From positions 114,583-178,582 of the forward strand of contig NZ_JADKYX010000015.1 of assembly GCF_016093545.1 (NCBI RefSeq): DNA of 64,000 nucleotides. Reading direction: 5' to 3'. Below the pieces are notes generated by a model. The model ran no database searches. It was not told the origin of the DNA and saw only the letters and a list, made by a program, of their open reading frames with translations. The stretch is from Massilia rhizosphaerae (GTDB lineage Bacteria; Pseudomonadota; Gammaproteobacteria; Burkholderiales; Burkholderiaceae_D). The position numbers were made by a program, and so were the translations under genes. Shown here piece after piece: positions 1-7,932 of this stretch (positions are counted from its first letter, which is position 1; the number at the start of each line of letters is the position of its first letter).

Positions 1-2
1 AC

Positions 3-89
3 GATTACTGCGCGTGGTTCCGCGACGAGATCGGCGGCGAGTTCATGAGCCTGTCGCAGCTGCGGCGGGCGCTGGCGTCGCAGCGTTGA
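3..89 (+). CDS. C-terminal tail of an unidentified protein (cut by window start)
   Basis: The frame is open from the window edge and ends at TGA 87-89, giving about 28 residues (motif WFRDEIGGEF, then a charged C-terminus). It converges with the minus-strand GNAT gene and overlaps its 3' end by 47 bp. The fragment is too short to assign to a family. Being real is inferred from its protein-like composition and its position at the edge of the polysaccharide locus. Confidence 0.4.
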   Translation, partial: DYCAWFRDEIGGEFMSLSQLRRALASQR

Positions 90-1167
90 TCTTGCTGTTT
101 CTTTTCTTGCGCTGCGCCGCCAGCGCGTGCAGGCGTCCCAGCCACGGCCAGCGGTAGCCGTTCAGGTGGTACATCGTGCGGATCTCGTCGGTCCAGCGGG
201 TGTGCCATTCCATCACCCGTCCATAGAATTCGATGCGCTCGAAGCGCCCTTCGTCGAACAGGCCGCGCGTCGCTTCCTCGCGCATCAGGAGCGCCGGCGA
301 CAGCTGCGGGCCGAGCGCTTCGTCGTAGGCCGTCTTGAGGATCACGATGCAGCCGCCGCCTTCGATGCATAGATCCATCGCGGCCAGGCGCGGGCCGTCC
401 GGGCCGTCGAGCCAGTAGCGATAGACGCTGGCCGCGCCGCGGCGTGCCAGGGCTTCCAGCATCGCGCGATAGAAGCGGCCCTGGTCGTTGTCCGCGGCGA
501 CGGCGGTGCCTTGTCCGGCCTTCCAGCCGCTCGTCTCCAGCCTGCCGTAATCGGCCACCGCGCCGGCCATGCGTTCGGGCGCGCGCACGATTTCAAGGCG
601 GGTGGCGATGCCGTCCTGGCGCAGGCGGTTGCGCTGTTTTTTCAGGTTGTTACGCAGGTTCTTGCCGCGCGCATTCCAGTAGTCGTCGAAGCTGCCCTGC
701 AGCGTGATGCGGGCCGTCTGGATGTAATCGAAGCTGCGCGCGCCGCTGGGGACGCCGGCGGCGGGACGCGCCATCAGCATCGGGTCGCACTGCGTCAGGC
801 CGACCATCAGCGCGGGACCGGGCAGCGCCTGCAGCAGGCTCGCGAGCAGGCCGTCGGCGGGACGCGCGTCGAGCTGCAGCCACAAGCCGACGGGGGCCTG
901 GGCCGGCTGGAACGTGTCCCAGGTGCCGAAGCGGCTCGGCGCCACGATCGTCATCGCGTCCGTATCTTCGCCAATGCCGTGCCAGGCGAGCAGCTCGCGG
1001 CCCGTGCCGAACACGTCGAGCAGCGCCTGCACGAAGTCGGCGGCCAGCACCGGCGACGCCGCGCCGGCCGCGTGCAGGCGTTGCCAGCGCCCGGCGTGCC
1101 GCGCGAAGTCGCGGGCAGGTACAACGGTCCAATGCGCGACCGTCCAGTGCATCGCGGTGGAATTCAT
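43..1167 (-). CDS. GNAT/CelD-like (FemAB-type) N-acyltransferase
   Basis: A 374-residue protein starting MNSTAMHW. The middle (about 170-330) carries the typical CelD/BcsL-like acyltransferase signature: a basic stretch ARGKNLRNNLKKQRNRL, then SGWKAGQG, then the C-terminal FYGRVMEWHTRWTDE strand. Such proteins transfer acyl or aminoacyl groups onto glycans or cell-envelope components; the substrate here is unknown. The start is fixed by a 4-bp ATGA overlap with the upstream aminotransferase, so the two are translationally coupled. The Ala/Pro-rich C-terminus overlaps a convergent reading frame by 47 bp. The general family is clear, the specific reaction is not. Confidence 0.8.
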   Translation of the reverse strand: MNSTAMHWTVAHWTVVPARDFARHAGRWQRLHAAGAASPVLAADFVQALLDVFGTGRELLAWHGIGEDTDAMTIVAPSRFGTWDTFQPAQAPVGLWLQLDARPADGLLASLLQALPGPALMVGLTQCDPMLMARPAAGVPSGARSFDYIQTARITLQGSFDDYWNARGKNLRNNLKKQRNRLRQDGIATRLEIVRAPERMAGAVADYGRLETSGWKAGQGTAVAADNDQGRFYRAMLEALARRGAASVYRYWLDGPDGPRLAAMDLCIEGGGCIVILKTAYDEALGPQLSPALLMREEATRGLFDEGRFERIEFYGRVMEWHTRWTDEIRTMYHLNGYRWPWLGRLHALAAQRKKRNSKINAATPAPAAAATGS

Positions 1168-2396
1168 GCGGGCACCGCCGCGCAGGCTTCCAGCGCCTGC
1201 CGCGCTTGCGCGTGCAGCCAGGCCCGCTCGGCATCGTCGAGGGCCTGGTGGCAGGGGAAGGCGATCAGGCGCCGGCCCAGGTCCGCGCTGTTGGCGCACA
1301 CGCTCGCGTCGACGCCCGGCCACAAGGTCGCGCCGAAACGCGTCATCGGCACGCCGGCGCGCAGCAAGGCGTCGGACACGTCCTGCGGCCGGTCGACGAG
1401 CAGCGGGAACATCCACGGGCACGCCCCGTCCGGCAGGCTGTCGAACAGGGGCCGGCAGCCGGGCGCGCCGTCCAGCGCGCGCTGCAGTTCCAGATAGTTG
1501 CGCCGGCGCCGCGCGACGATGCGCGCGGGAGACACGGCGCGCAGCACCGTGCGCGACAACCAGGACGAGCGCTTGTCGGCCCAGCGCGCATCGAACTCGA
1601 AACTGCTGTCGGACGACGACGGCGCCAGCGCGGGCGCGGCGGACGCGCCGGCGCCGCCGGCGCGGGTGCCGCGCGATTTGAGCGCATGCCACAGCGCGCT
1701 TTTCAGGCGCAGCGGCAGCGCGAGCAGCATCCGCAGCACGGGCAGGCGGCCATACGCGAAGGCCGCTTCGAGCGCATTCAGCGCCGCTTTCATTTCGAAG
1801 CCGGGGCCGGCGCCGTGCAGGACCACGTCCAGCCGGTGGCGGCGCGACACCAGGCAACCGCCTTCGTAGACCGGGAAGAATTTCATCGTGCTGCCGATCG
1901 CATAGTCGCCGACGCTGCCGACCGCGACGCCGTCGCGCGCGCCGAAGAAGGCGTGCGCGCAATCCTCGACGAGGCCGATGCCGTGGCGGTCGCACAACGC
2001 GCGCAGCGGCGCCAGGTCATGCGGGATGCCGAAGAAGTGCGTGGCCAGGATCGCTTTTACGTTGCCCTTGGCGACGTGCGCTTCGATGTCGGCCAGGTCG
2101 GGCGCGGTGTCGGAGCGCACGCGATAGAACGCGACGTCGGCGCCGCACCAGTGCGCGGGCGGGACCATCGACGGGCTGTGGTAGGCGGGCACCAGCACGA
2201 CGTCGCCCGCGCCCACGCCGAGCGCGCGCAAGGCGAGGCCGATCGCGATGCGTCCGCTCGTGACGAGCCGCACGTCCGCGCCGTCCAGCAGCGACGGCAA
2301 CGCGGCCCGGCGTGCACCCGCGAAGGCGGCAAGCGACAGCACGGGGACGGGAGGAATGGCGCGGCGGGCGGGTGTGGAAGCGTTCGTTGACGGCAT
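1164..2396 (-). CDS. DegT/DnrJ/EryC1/StrS-family PLP aminotransferase
   Basis: A protein of 410 residues starting MPSTNAST. Fold-type I PLP features are visible: the LVTSGRIAIGLALRALGVG segment, VEDCAHAFFGARDG near the cofactor aspartate, and GSTMKFFPVYEGG, whose lysine should form the Schiff base. This family makes amino sugars on nucleotide-sugars or polyisoprenoid carriers, which fits the polysaccharide context. An in-frame extension to about 2549 exists, but its composition is poor and the ATG at 2396 was preferred, although no strong Shine-Dalgarno precedes it. It is coupled by an ATGA overlap to the GNAT gene. A sigma-54-like element at 2610-2625 points at this gene. Confidence 0.85.
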   Translation of the reverse strand: MPSTNASTPARRAIPPVPVLSLAAFAGARRAALPSLLDGADVRLVTSGRIAIGLALRALGVGAGDVVLVPAYHSPSMVPPAHWCGADVAFYRVRSDTAPDLADIEAHVAKGNVKAILATHFFGIPHDLAPLRALCDRHGIGLVEDCAHAFFGARDGVAVGSVGDYAIGSTMKFFPVYEGGCLVSRRHRLDVVLHGAGPGFEMKAALNALEAAFAYGRLPVLRMLLALPLRLKSALWHALKSRGTRAGGAGASAAPALAPSSSDSSFEFDARWADKRSSWLSRTVLRAVSPARIVARRRRNYLELQRALDGAPGCRPLFDSLPDGACPWMFPLLVDRPQDVSDALLRAGVPMTRFGATLWPGVDASVCANSADLGRRLIAFPCHQALDDAERAWLHAQARQALEACAAVPA

Positions 2397-2695
2397 GCAT
2401 GAAATATAACACGCGCCACCCTTCGGACCTGCCTTCGGTTTTGCGTCGCATCCGTAGGAAGTACCGAGGTTCGGACAGCGCATGCGCGGCGAGCTCAACG
2501 TGGCGCCGCATTTTTTATATTTAGTGTACTTTTCTGCATCTTTTCTCATAAGAAAAGCACATTTTTATTGATTAAGCTAACAATATCAATCGGAAGGCTT
2601 TGCCATTTTTGCAAATGCCGGTCCATTATCCATGGATGATGTTTGCGATCCGGTCGGACGAGTTTCGGTTTTCCCCATATCAGCATTGGTCGATC
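2397..2695. other. Divergent intergenic region, AT-rich
   Basis: About 300 bp between the divergent aminotransferase and acyltransferase genes. It is markedly AT-rich at 2505-2600, unlike the flanking genes. It holds a hairpin with 7-bp arms (CTTTTCT at 2540-2546, AGAAAAG at 2551-2557) and a sigma-54-like element on the minus strand (2610-2625). No convincing small gene was seen. Confidence 0.6.
2610..2625 (-). promoter_or_regulatory. Candidate sigma-54 (-24/-12) promoter for the aminotransferase
   Basis: On the minus strand the element reads TGGACCGGCATTTGCA: a TGG box, exact GG-N10-GC spacing and a full TTGCA -12 box. The predicted start is near 2599, giving a long leader of about 200 nt before the ATG at 2396. 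The long leader lowers confidence. Confidence 0.45.
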
Positions 2696-3838
2696 ATGAA
2701 ACGCGAAATTCCCCACGGGTTGTCGGTTTACCTGGACCTGGTCCGCTTCGGCGCCGCCTCCGTCGTCGTGCTGTCCCACCTGTGGGCGCTCGCGTTCCCC
2801 AGGCATCCGTTGCCGTGGCCCGGACACGCGGCCGTCGTGATCTTCTTCGTGCTGTCCGGCTACGTCATCTCGCATGCGTCCCGGCCCGAACTGGGATTGC
2901 GCGGCTACCTGCATCACCGCACCGCCCGCATCTATCCCGTCGTGCTGGGCGCGGCCGTGCTGACGATGCTGCTGTCCGCATTCGGCGTGCACACGATGCA
3001 GTACGCGGGCTCGCGCGGATCGGACGCCCTCGACGTGGCCCTGAACGCGACCTTCCTCGCGCAGACCTGGTGCAACGTCGCGCTGCCGTACGACGGTCCG
3101 TTCTGGTCGCTGAACTACGAGGTCTGGTACTACATCCTGTTCGGCATCTGGTGCTATCACCCCAGCCGCCTGCTGCTGCTGGGCGCCGCCGTCATCGCCG
3201 GTCCCAAGATCCTGCTGCTGATGCCCGTGTGGCTGCTCGGCGTGCTCCTGCACCGCAAGATGCCTGTCCTCGAGCGCAGGACGGCCTTGTGGATCTTCGG
3301 GCTCACGGCCGTCGCCGGCCTGGCGTTCTTCTGGATCGACGTCGGCGCCCGCATCCGCGACGCCATGCGCGGCATCTGGCCCGACGCGATGGACCTCACG
3401 CGCGGCTCGAACCAGTTCGTCGGCGACTTCCTGCTCGGCCTCGTCGTGGCGCTGAACTTCCTGGCCGCCGGTTCGCTCGGCATGAGCCTGCTGGTGCGCT
3501 GCGAGAGCGCGATCCGCTACCTGTCCAGCTTCACGTTCTCGATGTACGTGTTCCACATGCCGCTGGCGGTGCTGATCTGGAACGGGCTGGGCGTGCGCGC
3601 GGCGCTGCCGTTCTGCGGCCTGCTGCTGCTGGGCGTGATCGGCATGGGCGAGCTGACCGAGCGGCGCACGAAGTGGTATCGGTCGTTGCTCGCGCCGCTG
3701 TTCCTCGGCACGCGGTTTCGGTTCATGCGGTGGTATCGGGCCGGTTGTCGGATTCCGACGCCAGCGGGTCCCGGGCCGCAGCCACGGACGCGCAGGACGC
3801 GCGTGCGCCATCCCACCAGCGGTTCAGGCGCTCCTTGA
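2696..3838 (+). CDS. Acyltransferase-3 family membrane protein (OafA-like)
   Basis: A 380-residue polytopic membrane protein starting MKREIPHG. The first membrane segment holds the conserved VVVLSHLWALAF, with the histidine typical of acyltransferase-3 proteins, followed by FFVLSGYVIS and RTARIYPV. WSLNYEVWYY matches the family's W-S-L-x-x-E motif. These proteins O-acetylate or O-acylate polysaccharides at the inner membrane, here presumably the exopolysaccharide of this locus. Earlier in-frame ATGs at 2600-2640 lack the family's start pattern. The last 116 bp overlap the 3' end of the convergent acyltransferase gene. The C-terminus after residue about 345 is low-complexity. Confidence 0.85.
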   Translation: MKREIPHGLSVYLDLVRFGAASVVVLSHLWALAFPRHPLPWPGHAAVVIFFVLSGYVISHASRPELGLRGYLHHRTARIYPVVLGAAVLTMLLSAFGVHTMQYAGSRGSDALDVALNATFLAQTWCNVALPYDGPFWSLNYEVWYYILFGIWCYHPSRLLLLGAAVIAGPKILLLMPVWLLGVLLHRKMPVLERRTALWIFGLTAVAGLAFFWIDVGARIRDAMRGIWPDAMDLTRGSNQFVGDFLLGLVVALNFLAAGSLGMSLLVRCESAIRYLSSFTFSMYVFHMPLAVLIWNGLGVRAALPFCGLLLLGVIGMGELTERRTKWYRSLLAPLFLGTRFRFMRWYRAGCRIPTPAGPGPQPRTRRTRVRHPTSGSGAP

Positions 3839-4850
3839 ACGGCCTCGCGACACGCTGCTCGACGCGCACGTTGATCACCCGGGCGACGGCGATCATCATG
3901 GCCGCCGTACCCCACAACAGCAGATGCGGATCGACGGCCGGGTACAGGTGATTGAAGACGACGTAGCCGACGGCCTGATGCACCAGGTACAGCGGATAGG
4001 TCAGGGCGCCGAGCAGGATCCAGTTGCGGCGGCCGACCCAGCCGGTCTTCTTCGTCGCCACGAGGAACATCAGGATGAAGCAAGCGGTGACGATGGACAG
4101 GACGATGCCGCGGTCCATGGCGGTATGGTTGTTGGCTTCGAGCTTGGCCACGCCGATCCAGCTTTCGTACAGCGCCAGCACCCAGCAGCCCAGGATCACG
4201 CCCATGCGCAGCCACGACATCCCGTGCGACCAGACCCGGTACAACATGGCGCCCGCGATGAAATACGCTGCGTAGTCGACGATCAGGACGTCGCGCAGGT
4301 GATCGATCCCCGCCAGTTCGAACAGCGCGACCGTCACCAGCCAGCCGGCCAGGAAGTACTCCGCGCGATGGATCTGGCGCAGCAGGAGCACCACCGCGAC
4401 GAGCGCGTAGAAACGCATTTCGACGACCAGCGACCAGTACGACCCGTCCATATGCGACACCGGGAGGAACTTCTGCACGACGGGAAAGCCGCTCAGCATC
4501 GTCATGTTGGCGAGGTACTGGATCACGGTGGGCCGGCCCTTGCCGAACAGGAGCAGCACCAGGAACGTCAAGGTGCAGCAGACCCAGAATGCCGGATACA
4601 GGCGCACGATGCGCGAGATGACGAAATGCTTCAGGCTTCCGCTTGACGCGCTCATCAGGATGACGAAGCCGCTGATCAGGAAAAACAGCTGGACGCCGTA
4701 GCTGCCGTATTTGGTCACCGCGTCCAGCGGCGGATACGGCATGCTGGAGCTGTGCGCGACATACCCGCGGAACGTGTAGTGAAAAAGGACCACCGCCATC
4801 GCGGCCAGAAAGCGCAGCAAATCGATTTCGTTCGCGCGGGGTTTGTTCAT
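3723..4850 (-). CDS. Acyltransferase-3 family membrane protein (OafA-like), second copy
   Basis: A 375-residue membrane protein starting MNKPRANEIDLLRFLAAM, the usual N-terminus of the family, with the conserved histidine in AVVLFHYTFRGY. GVQLFFLISGFVIL, SRIVRLYPAFW and GSYWSLVVEMRFY are the expected motifs. It probably modifies the same glycan as its convergent neighbour but at another position or with another acyl donor (inference). The start at 4850 aligns with family N-termini; an upstream ATG at 4904 would add a poor leader. Its 3' end overlaps the neighbour by 116 bp. Confidence 0.87.
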   Translation of the reverse strand: MNKPRANEIDLLRFLAAMAVVLFHYTFRGYVAHSSSMPYPPLDAVTKYGSYGVQLFFLISGFVILMSASSGSLKHFVISRIVRLYPAFWVCCTLTFLVLLLFGKGRPTVIQYLANMTMLSGFPVVQKFLPVSHMDGSYWSLVVEMRFYALVAVVLLLRQIHRAEYFLAGWLVTVALFELAGIDHLRDVLIVDYAAYFIAGAMLYRVWSHGMSWLRMGVILGCWVLALYESWIGVAKLEANNHTAMDRGIVLSIVTACFILMFLVATKKTGWVGRRNWILLGALTYPLYLVHQAVGYVVFNHLYPAVDPHLLLWGTAAMMIAVARVINVRVEQRVARPFKERLNRWWDGARASCASVAAARDPLASESDNRPDTTA

Positions 4851-5109
4851 GGTGTCGATCCTGGATGGATGCGCGCGTGCTTGCGGGGCGCACGGACGGG
4901 TCATGCGTATGTCATGCCGGCCGTAATGAGGTGTTTATTTTTGGAATCGAATGAGAGCATCTTTCCAACCCCAAGTCAACAATGGCTAGCAGTCCTGCCA
5001 GTGTCGTTCGTTGCGAACGTGTCGAAAGCATATGCCCGCTTCCGCTACGACTTGGCGGGGCGAACTGGTAAGATTGGCGTTTGCCCGACCACGCCTGCCG
5101 GCAGAACCC

Positions 5110-6693
5110 ATGGCATTGATGAACCACCTGATCCACGATTCCCTGTTCGAGACCGCGGCACGCACGCCCGCCGCCGCCGCCCTCGCGTACGGCGACAGGC
5201 GCTGCAGCTATGCGCAATTGGCCGCGCAGGTGCGCGCCGTTGCCGCGCTGCTGCTGCGTGCAAAGCTGGAACCCGGCGCGCGCGTGGCCGTGTACATGGA
5301 AAAGCGCATCGAGAACGTCGCCGCGATGTTCGGTGCCGCGGCGGCCGGCTGCGTCTTCGTGCCCGTCAATCCGCTGCTCAAGCCCGAGCAGGTCGCCTAC
5401 ATCCTTGCCGACTGCAACGTGCGGCTGCTGGCCACGACGGCCGAGCGCCTCGCGCAGCTGGCGCCCGTGCTCGCACGCTGCCCCGACCTGCGCGCCGTCC
5501 TGCTGGCCGACGGCGACGCGGCGCCCGCATCCGCCGCGTTGCCGGTGCTGGCCTGGCCGGCGGAGGCCGGCACGGACGCGGACGCCATCCCGCACCGCCG
5601 CATCGACACCGACGTCGCCTCGATCCTGTACACGTCGGGCAGCACGGGCCAGCCGAAAGGCGTGGTGCTGTCGCACCGGAACATGGTCGCGGGCGCGCAA
5701 AGCGTCGCCCACTACCTGGACCTGCGCGCCGACGACCGCCTGCTCGCCGTGCTGCCGCTCAGTTTCGACTACGGCCTGTCGCAACTGACGACGGCCTTCC
5801 TGCGCGGCGCCAGCGTCGTGCTGATGAACTACCTGTTCCCGAAAGACATCGTGGCGATGGTGGCCCGTGAACGCATCACGGGCCTGGCCGCCGTGCCGCC
5901 GCTGTGGATCGCGCTGGCGCGCCTGGCGTGGCCGGCCGATTGCACGCTGCGTTTCATCACGAACTCGGGCGGCGCGATGCCGGTGCCGACGGTGCAGACG
6001 CTGCGGGAGATCCTGCCGGACACGCACATCTTCCTGATGTACGGCCTTACGGAAGCGTTCCGCTCCACGTACCTGCCGCCGGAGGAGGTGGCGCGCCGTC
6101 CCGATTCGATCGGCCGCGCGATCCCGAACGCCGAGATCCTCGTCGTGCGTCCGGACGGCACCCCGTGCGACGCCGACGAGCCGGGAGAACTCGTGCACCG
6201 CGGCGCGCTCGTCGCCCTCGGCTACTGGAACGACCCGGCGCGCACGGCGCAGCGCTTCCGTCCCGCGCCCGGCCAGGATCCGGGACTGCCCGTGCCGGAA
6301 CTGGCGGTGTGGTCGGGCGACACGGTGCGCCGCGACGCCGACGGTTACCTGTACTTCATCGGCCGCAGCGACGACATGATCAAGGTGTCGGGCTATCGCA
6401 TCAGCCCCACCGAGATCGAGTCCGTGCTGCATGCCACCGGCCTCGTCGCCGAGGTGGCCGCGTTCGGCATCGACCATCCGCAACTGGGACAGGCCATCGC
6501 CGTGATCGCGGCGCCGGTCGAGGAGGGCGCCATCGACGCTGCGGCCCTGCTGGCCGAATGCAAGCGGCGCCTGCCCGCCTACATGGTGCCGGCCCACATC
6601 GACCTGATCGCCGGCCCGCTGCCGCGCAACCCGAACGGCAAGATCGACCGCAACCTCTTGCGGCAAACCCTGCAAACGAACGACGCATCATGA
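5110..6693 (+). CDS. Acyl-CoA ligase (AMP-forming), exosortase A system-associated
   Basis: A 527-residue ANL-superfamily adenylating enzyme starting MALMNHLI. Visible motifs are the phosphate-binding loop SILYTSGSTGQPKG, MYGLTEAFRSTYL, the hinge GRSDDMIKVSGYRISPTEIE and the C-terminal NPNGKIDRN with the catalytic lysine. It resembles the exosortase A-linked ligase subfamily (TIGR03098 type), usually paired with the PLP decarboxylase that follows here; the two genes overlap by 4 bp (ATGA). It probably activates an organic acid for transfer in exopolysaccharide or lipid modification; the substrate is unknown. An alternative start is ATG 5119. The acyl carrier protein and hydrolases often found with this pair are absent. 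Confidence 0.9.
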   Translation: MALMNHLIHDSLFETAARTPAAAALAYGDRRCSYAQLAAQVRAVAALLLRAKLEPGARVAVYMEKRIENVAAMFGAAAAGCVFVPVNPLLKPEQVAYILADCNVRLLATTAERLAQLAPVLARCPDLRAVLLADGDAAPASAALPVLAWPAEAGTDADAIPHRRIDTDVASILYTSGSTGQPKGVVLSHRNMVAGAQSVAHYLDLRADDRLLAVLPLSFDYGLSQLTTAFLRGASVVLMNYLFPKDIVAMVARERITGLAAVPPLWIALARLAWPADCTLRFITNSGGAMPVPTVQTLREILPDTHIFLMYGLTEAFRSTYLPPEEVARRPDSIGRAIPNAEILVVRPDGTPCDADEPGELVHRGALVALGYWNDPARTAQRFRPAPGQDPGLPVPELAVWSGDTVRRDADGYLYFIGRSDDMIKVSGYRISPTEIESVLHATGLVAEVAAFGIDHPQLGQAIAVIAAPVEEGAIDAAALLAECKRRLPAYMVPAHIDLIAGPLPRNPNGKIDRNLLRQTLQTNDAS

Positions 6694-7919
6694 ACAAACC
6701 GCGCCACGCGCCGCAGATTTACTTTCCCGTCGTCGACGACGTCCTGCAGGTCGGCGGCATCCCGCTGACCCGGCTCGCCCGGCGGGTGGGCCGCACGCCG
6801 TTCTTCGCGGTCGACCGCGCGCTGTGCACGGAGCGCGTGCGCGAGCTGCGCGCCCAGCTGCCGCAGGGCGTGCTGCTGCATTACTCGATCAAGGCCAATC
6901 CGATGCCGGCGCTCGTGCAGCACATGGCCGGCCTCGTCGACGGCCTGGACGTCGCGTCCGGCGGCGAACTGAAGACGGCGCTGGATGCCGGCATGGCGCC
7001 GGCGCGCATCAGCTTCGCCGGTCCGGCCAAGCAGGACGCCGAGCTGGCGCAGGCGGTGGCCGCCGGCGTGTGCGTGAACGTCGAATCGGAACGGGAGCTG
7101 CACGCGCTGGCGCGCATCGGCGACGCGCTCGGCATCGCGCCGCGCATCGCGCTGCGCGTGAATCCGGACTTCGAACTGAAATCGTCGGGCATGAAGATGG
7201 GCGGCGGCGCCAAGCCGTTCGGCATCGACGCGGAGGAGGTGCCACGCCTGCTGCGCGCGGCGGGCGCACTCGCCGTCGACTTCCAGGGCTTCCACATCTT
7301 CGCCGGTTCGCAGAGCCTGCGCTCGGACGCCATCGTCGACGCGCAGGCCCGCAGCATCGCGCTCGCGCTGCGCCTGGCCGAGGCGGCGCCGGTTCCCGTG
7401 CGCCAGGTGAACATCGGCGGCGGCTTCGGCATCCCGTATTTTCCGGGCGAGGAACGGCTCGACGTGGCGCCGATCGCGGCGCGGCTGGCGCCCGAGCTGG
7501 AGAAGCTGACGGCGGCGCTGCCGCAGGCGAAATTGGCGCTGGAGCTGGGCCGCTACCTCGTGGGCGAATGCGGCGTCTACGTGACACGCGTCGTCGACCG
7601 CAAGGTCTCGCGCGGGGAGGTCTTCCTCGTGACGGACGGCGGCATGCATCACCACCTGGCCGCGTCGGGCAACCTGGGGCAGGTCATCCGCAAGAACTAT
7701 CCGGTCGCCGTGGGCAACCGCGTGACGCCCGTCGACAGCGGTCCGGCCAGCGTGACGGGACCGTTGTGCACCCCGCTCGACATCCTGGCCGACCGGATGG
7801 AGTTGGCGCATGCGCAGGTCGGCGACCTGATCGTCGTGTTCCAGTCCGGTGCCTACGGCCCGTCGGCCAGCCCGGGCGCCTTTCTCGGGCACCCGGCGGC
7901 GGTTGAAGTGCTCGTTTAA
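6690..7919 (+). CDS. PLP-dependent decarboxylase, exosortase A system-associated
   Basis: A 409-residue fold-type III decarboxylase of the LysA/ornithine decarboxylase group. YSIKANPMP near residue 70 holds the PLP lysine, GGGFGIPYF binds the cofactor phosphate, and the C-terminal GPLCTPLDIL and QSGAYGPSASP segments close the active site. It belongs to the decarboxylase subfamily tied to XrtA loci (TIGR03099 type). Its start overlaps the ligase stop, so the two are coupled. The amino-acid substrate is not known. Its stop lies inside a 13-bp tandem repeat, only 9 bp from the stop of the convergent amidotransferase gene. Confidence 0.92.
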   Translation: MNKPRHAPQIYFPVVDDVLQVGGIPLTRLARRVGRTPFFAVDRALCTERVRELRAQLPQGVLLHYSIKANPMPALVQHMAGLVDGLDVASGGELKTALDAGMAPARISFAGPAKQDAELAQAVAAGVCVNVESERELHALARIGDALGIAPRIALRVNPDFELKSSGMKMGGGAKPFGIDAEEVPRLLRAAGALAVDFQGFHIFAGSQSLRSDAIVDAQARSIALALRLAEAAPVPVRQVNIGGGFGIPYFPGEERLDVAPIAARLAPELEKLTAALPQAKLALELGRYLVGECGVYVTRVVDRKVSRGEVFLVTDGGMHHHLAASGNLGQVIRKNYPVAVGNRVTPVDSGPASVTGPLCTPLDILADRMELAHAQVGDLIVVFQSGAYGPSASPGAFLGHPAAVEVLV

Positions 7920-7932
7920 AGTGCTCGTTTAA
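7907..7932. repeat. 13-bp tandem duplication holding two convergent stop codons
   Basis: AGTGCTCGTTTAA occurs twice head to tail. The first copy supplies TAA (7917-7919) for the decarboxylase; the complement of the second supplies TAA (7929-7931) for the amidotransferase. It looks like a recent slippage duplication. Confidence 0.9.

Noticed and set aside
2397..2549. N-terminal extension of the DegT aminotransferase to 2549
   Set aside because: The extra 51 residues come from AT-rich regulatory-looking sequence and do not resemble the family N-terminus.
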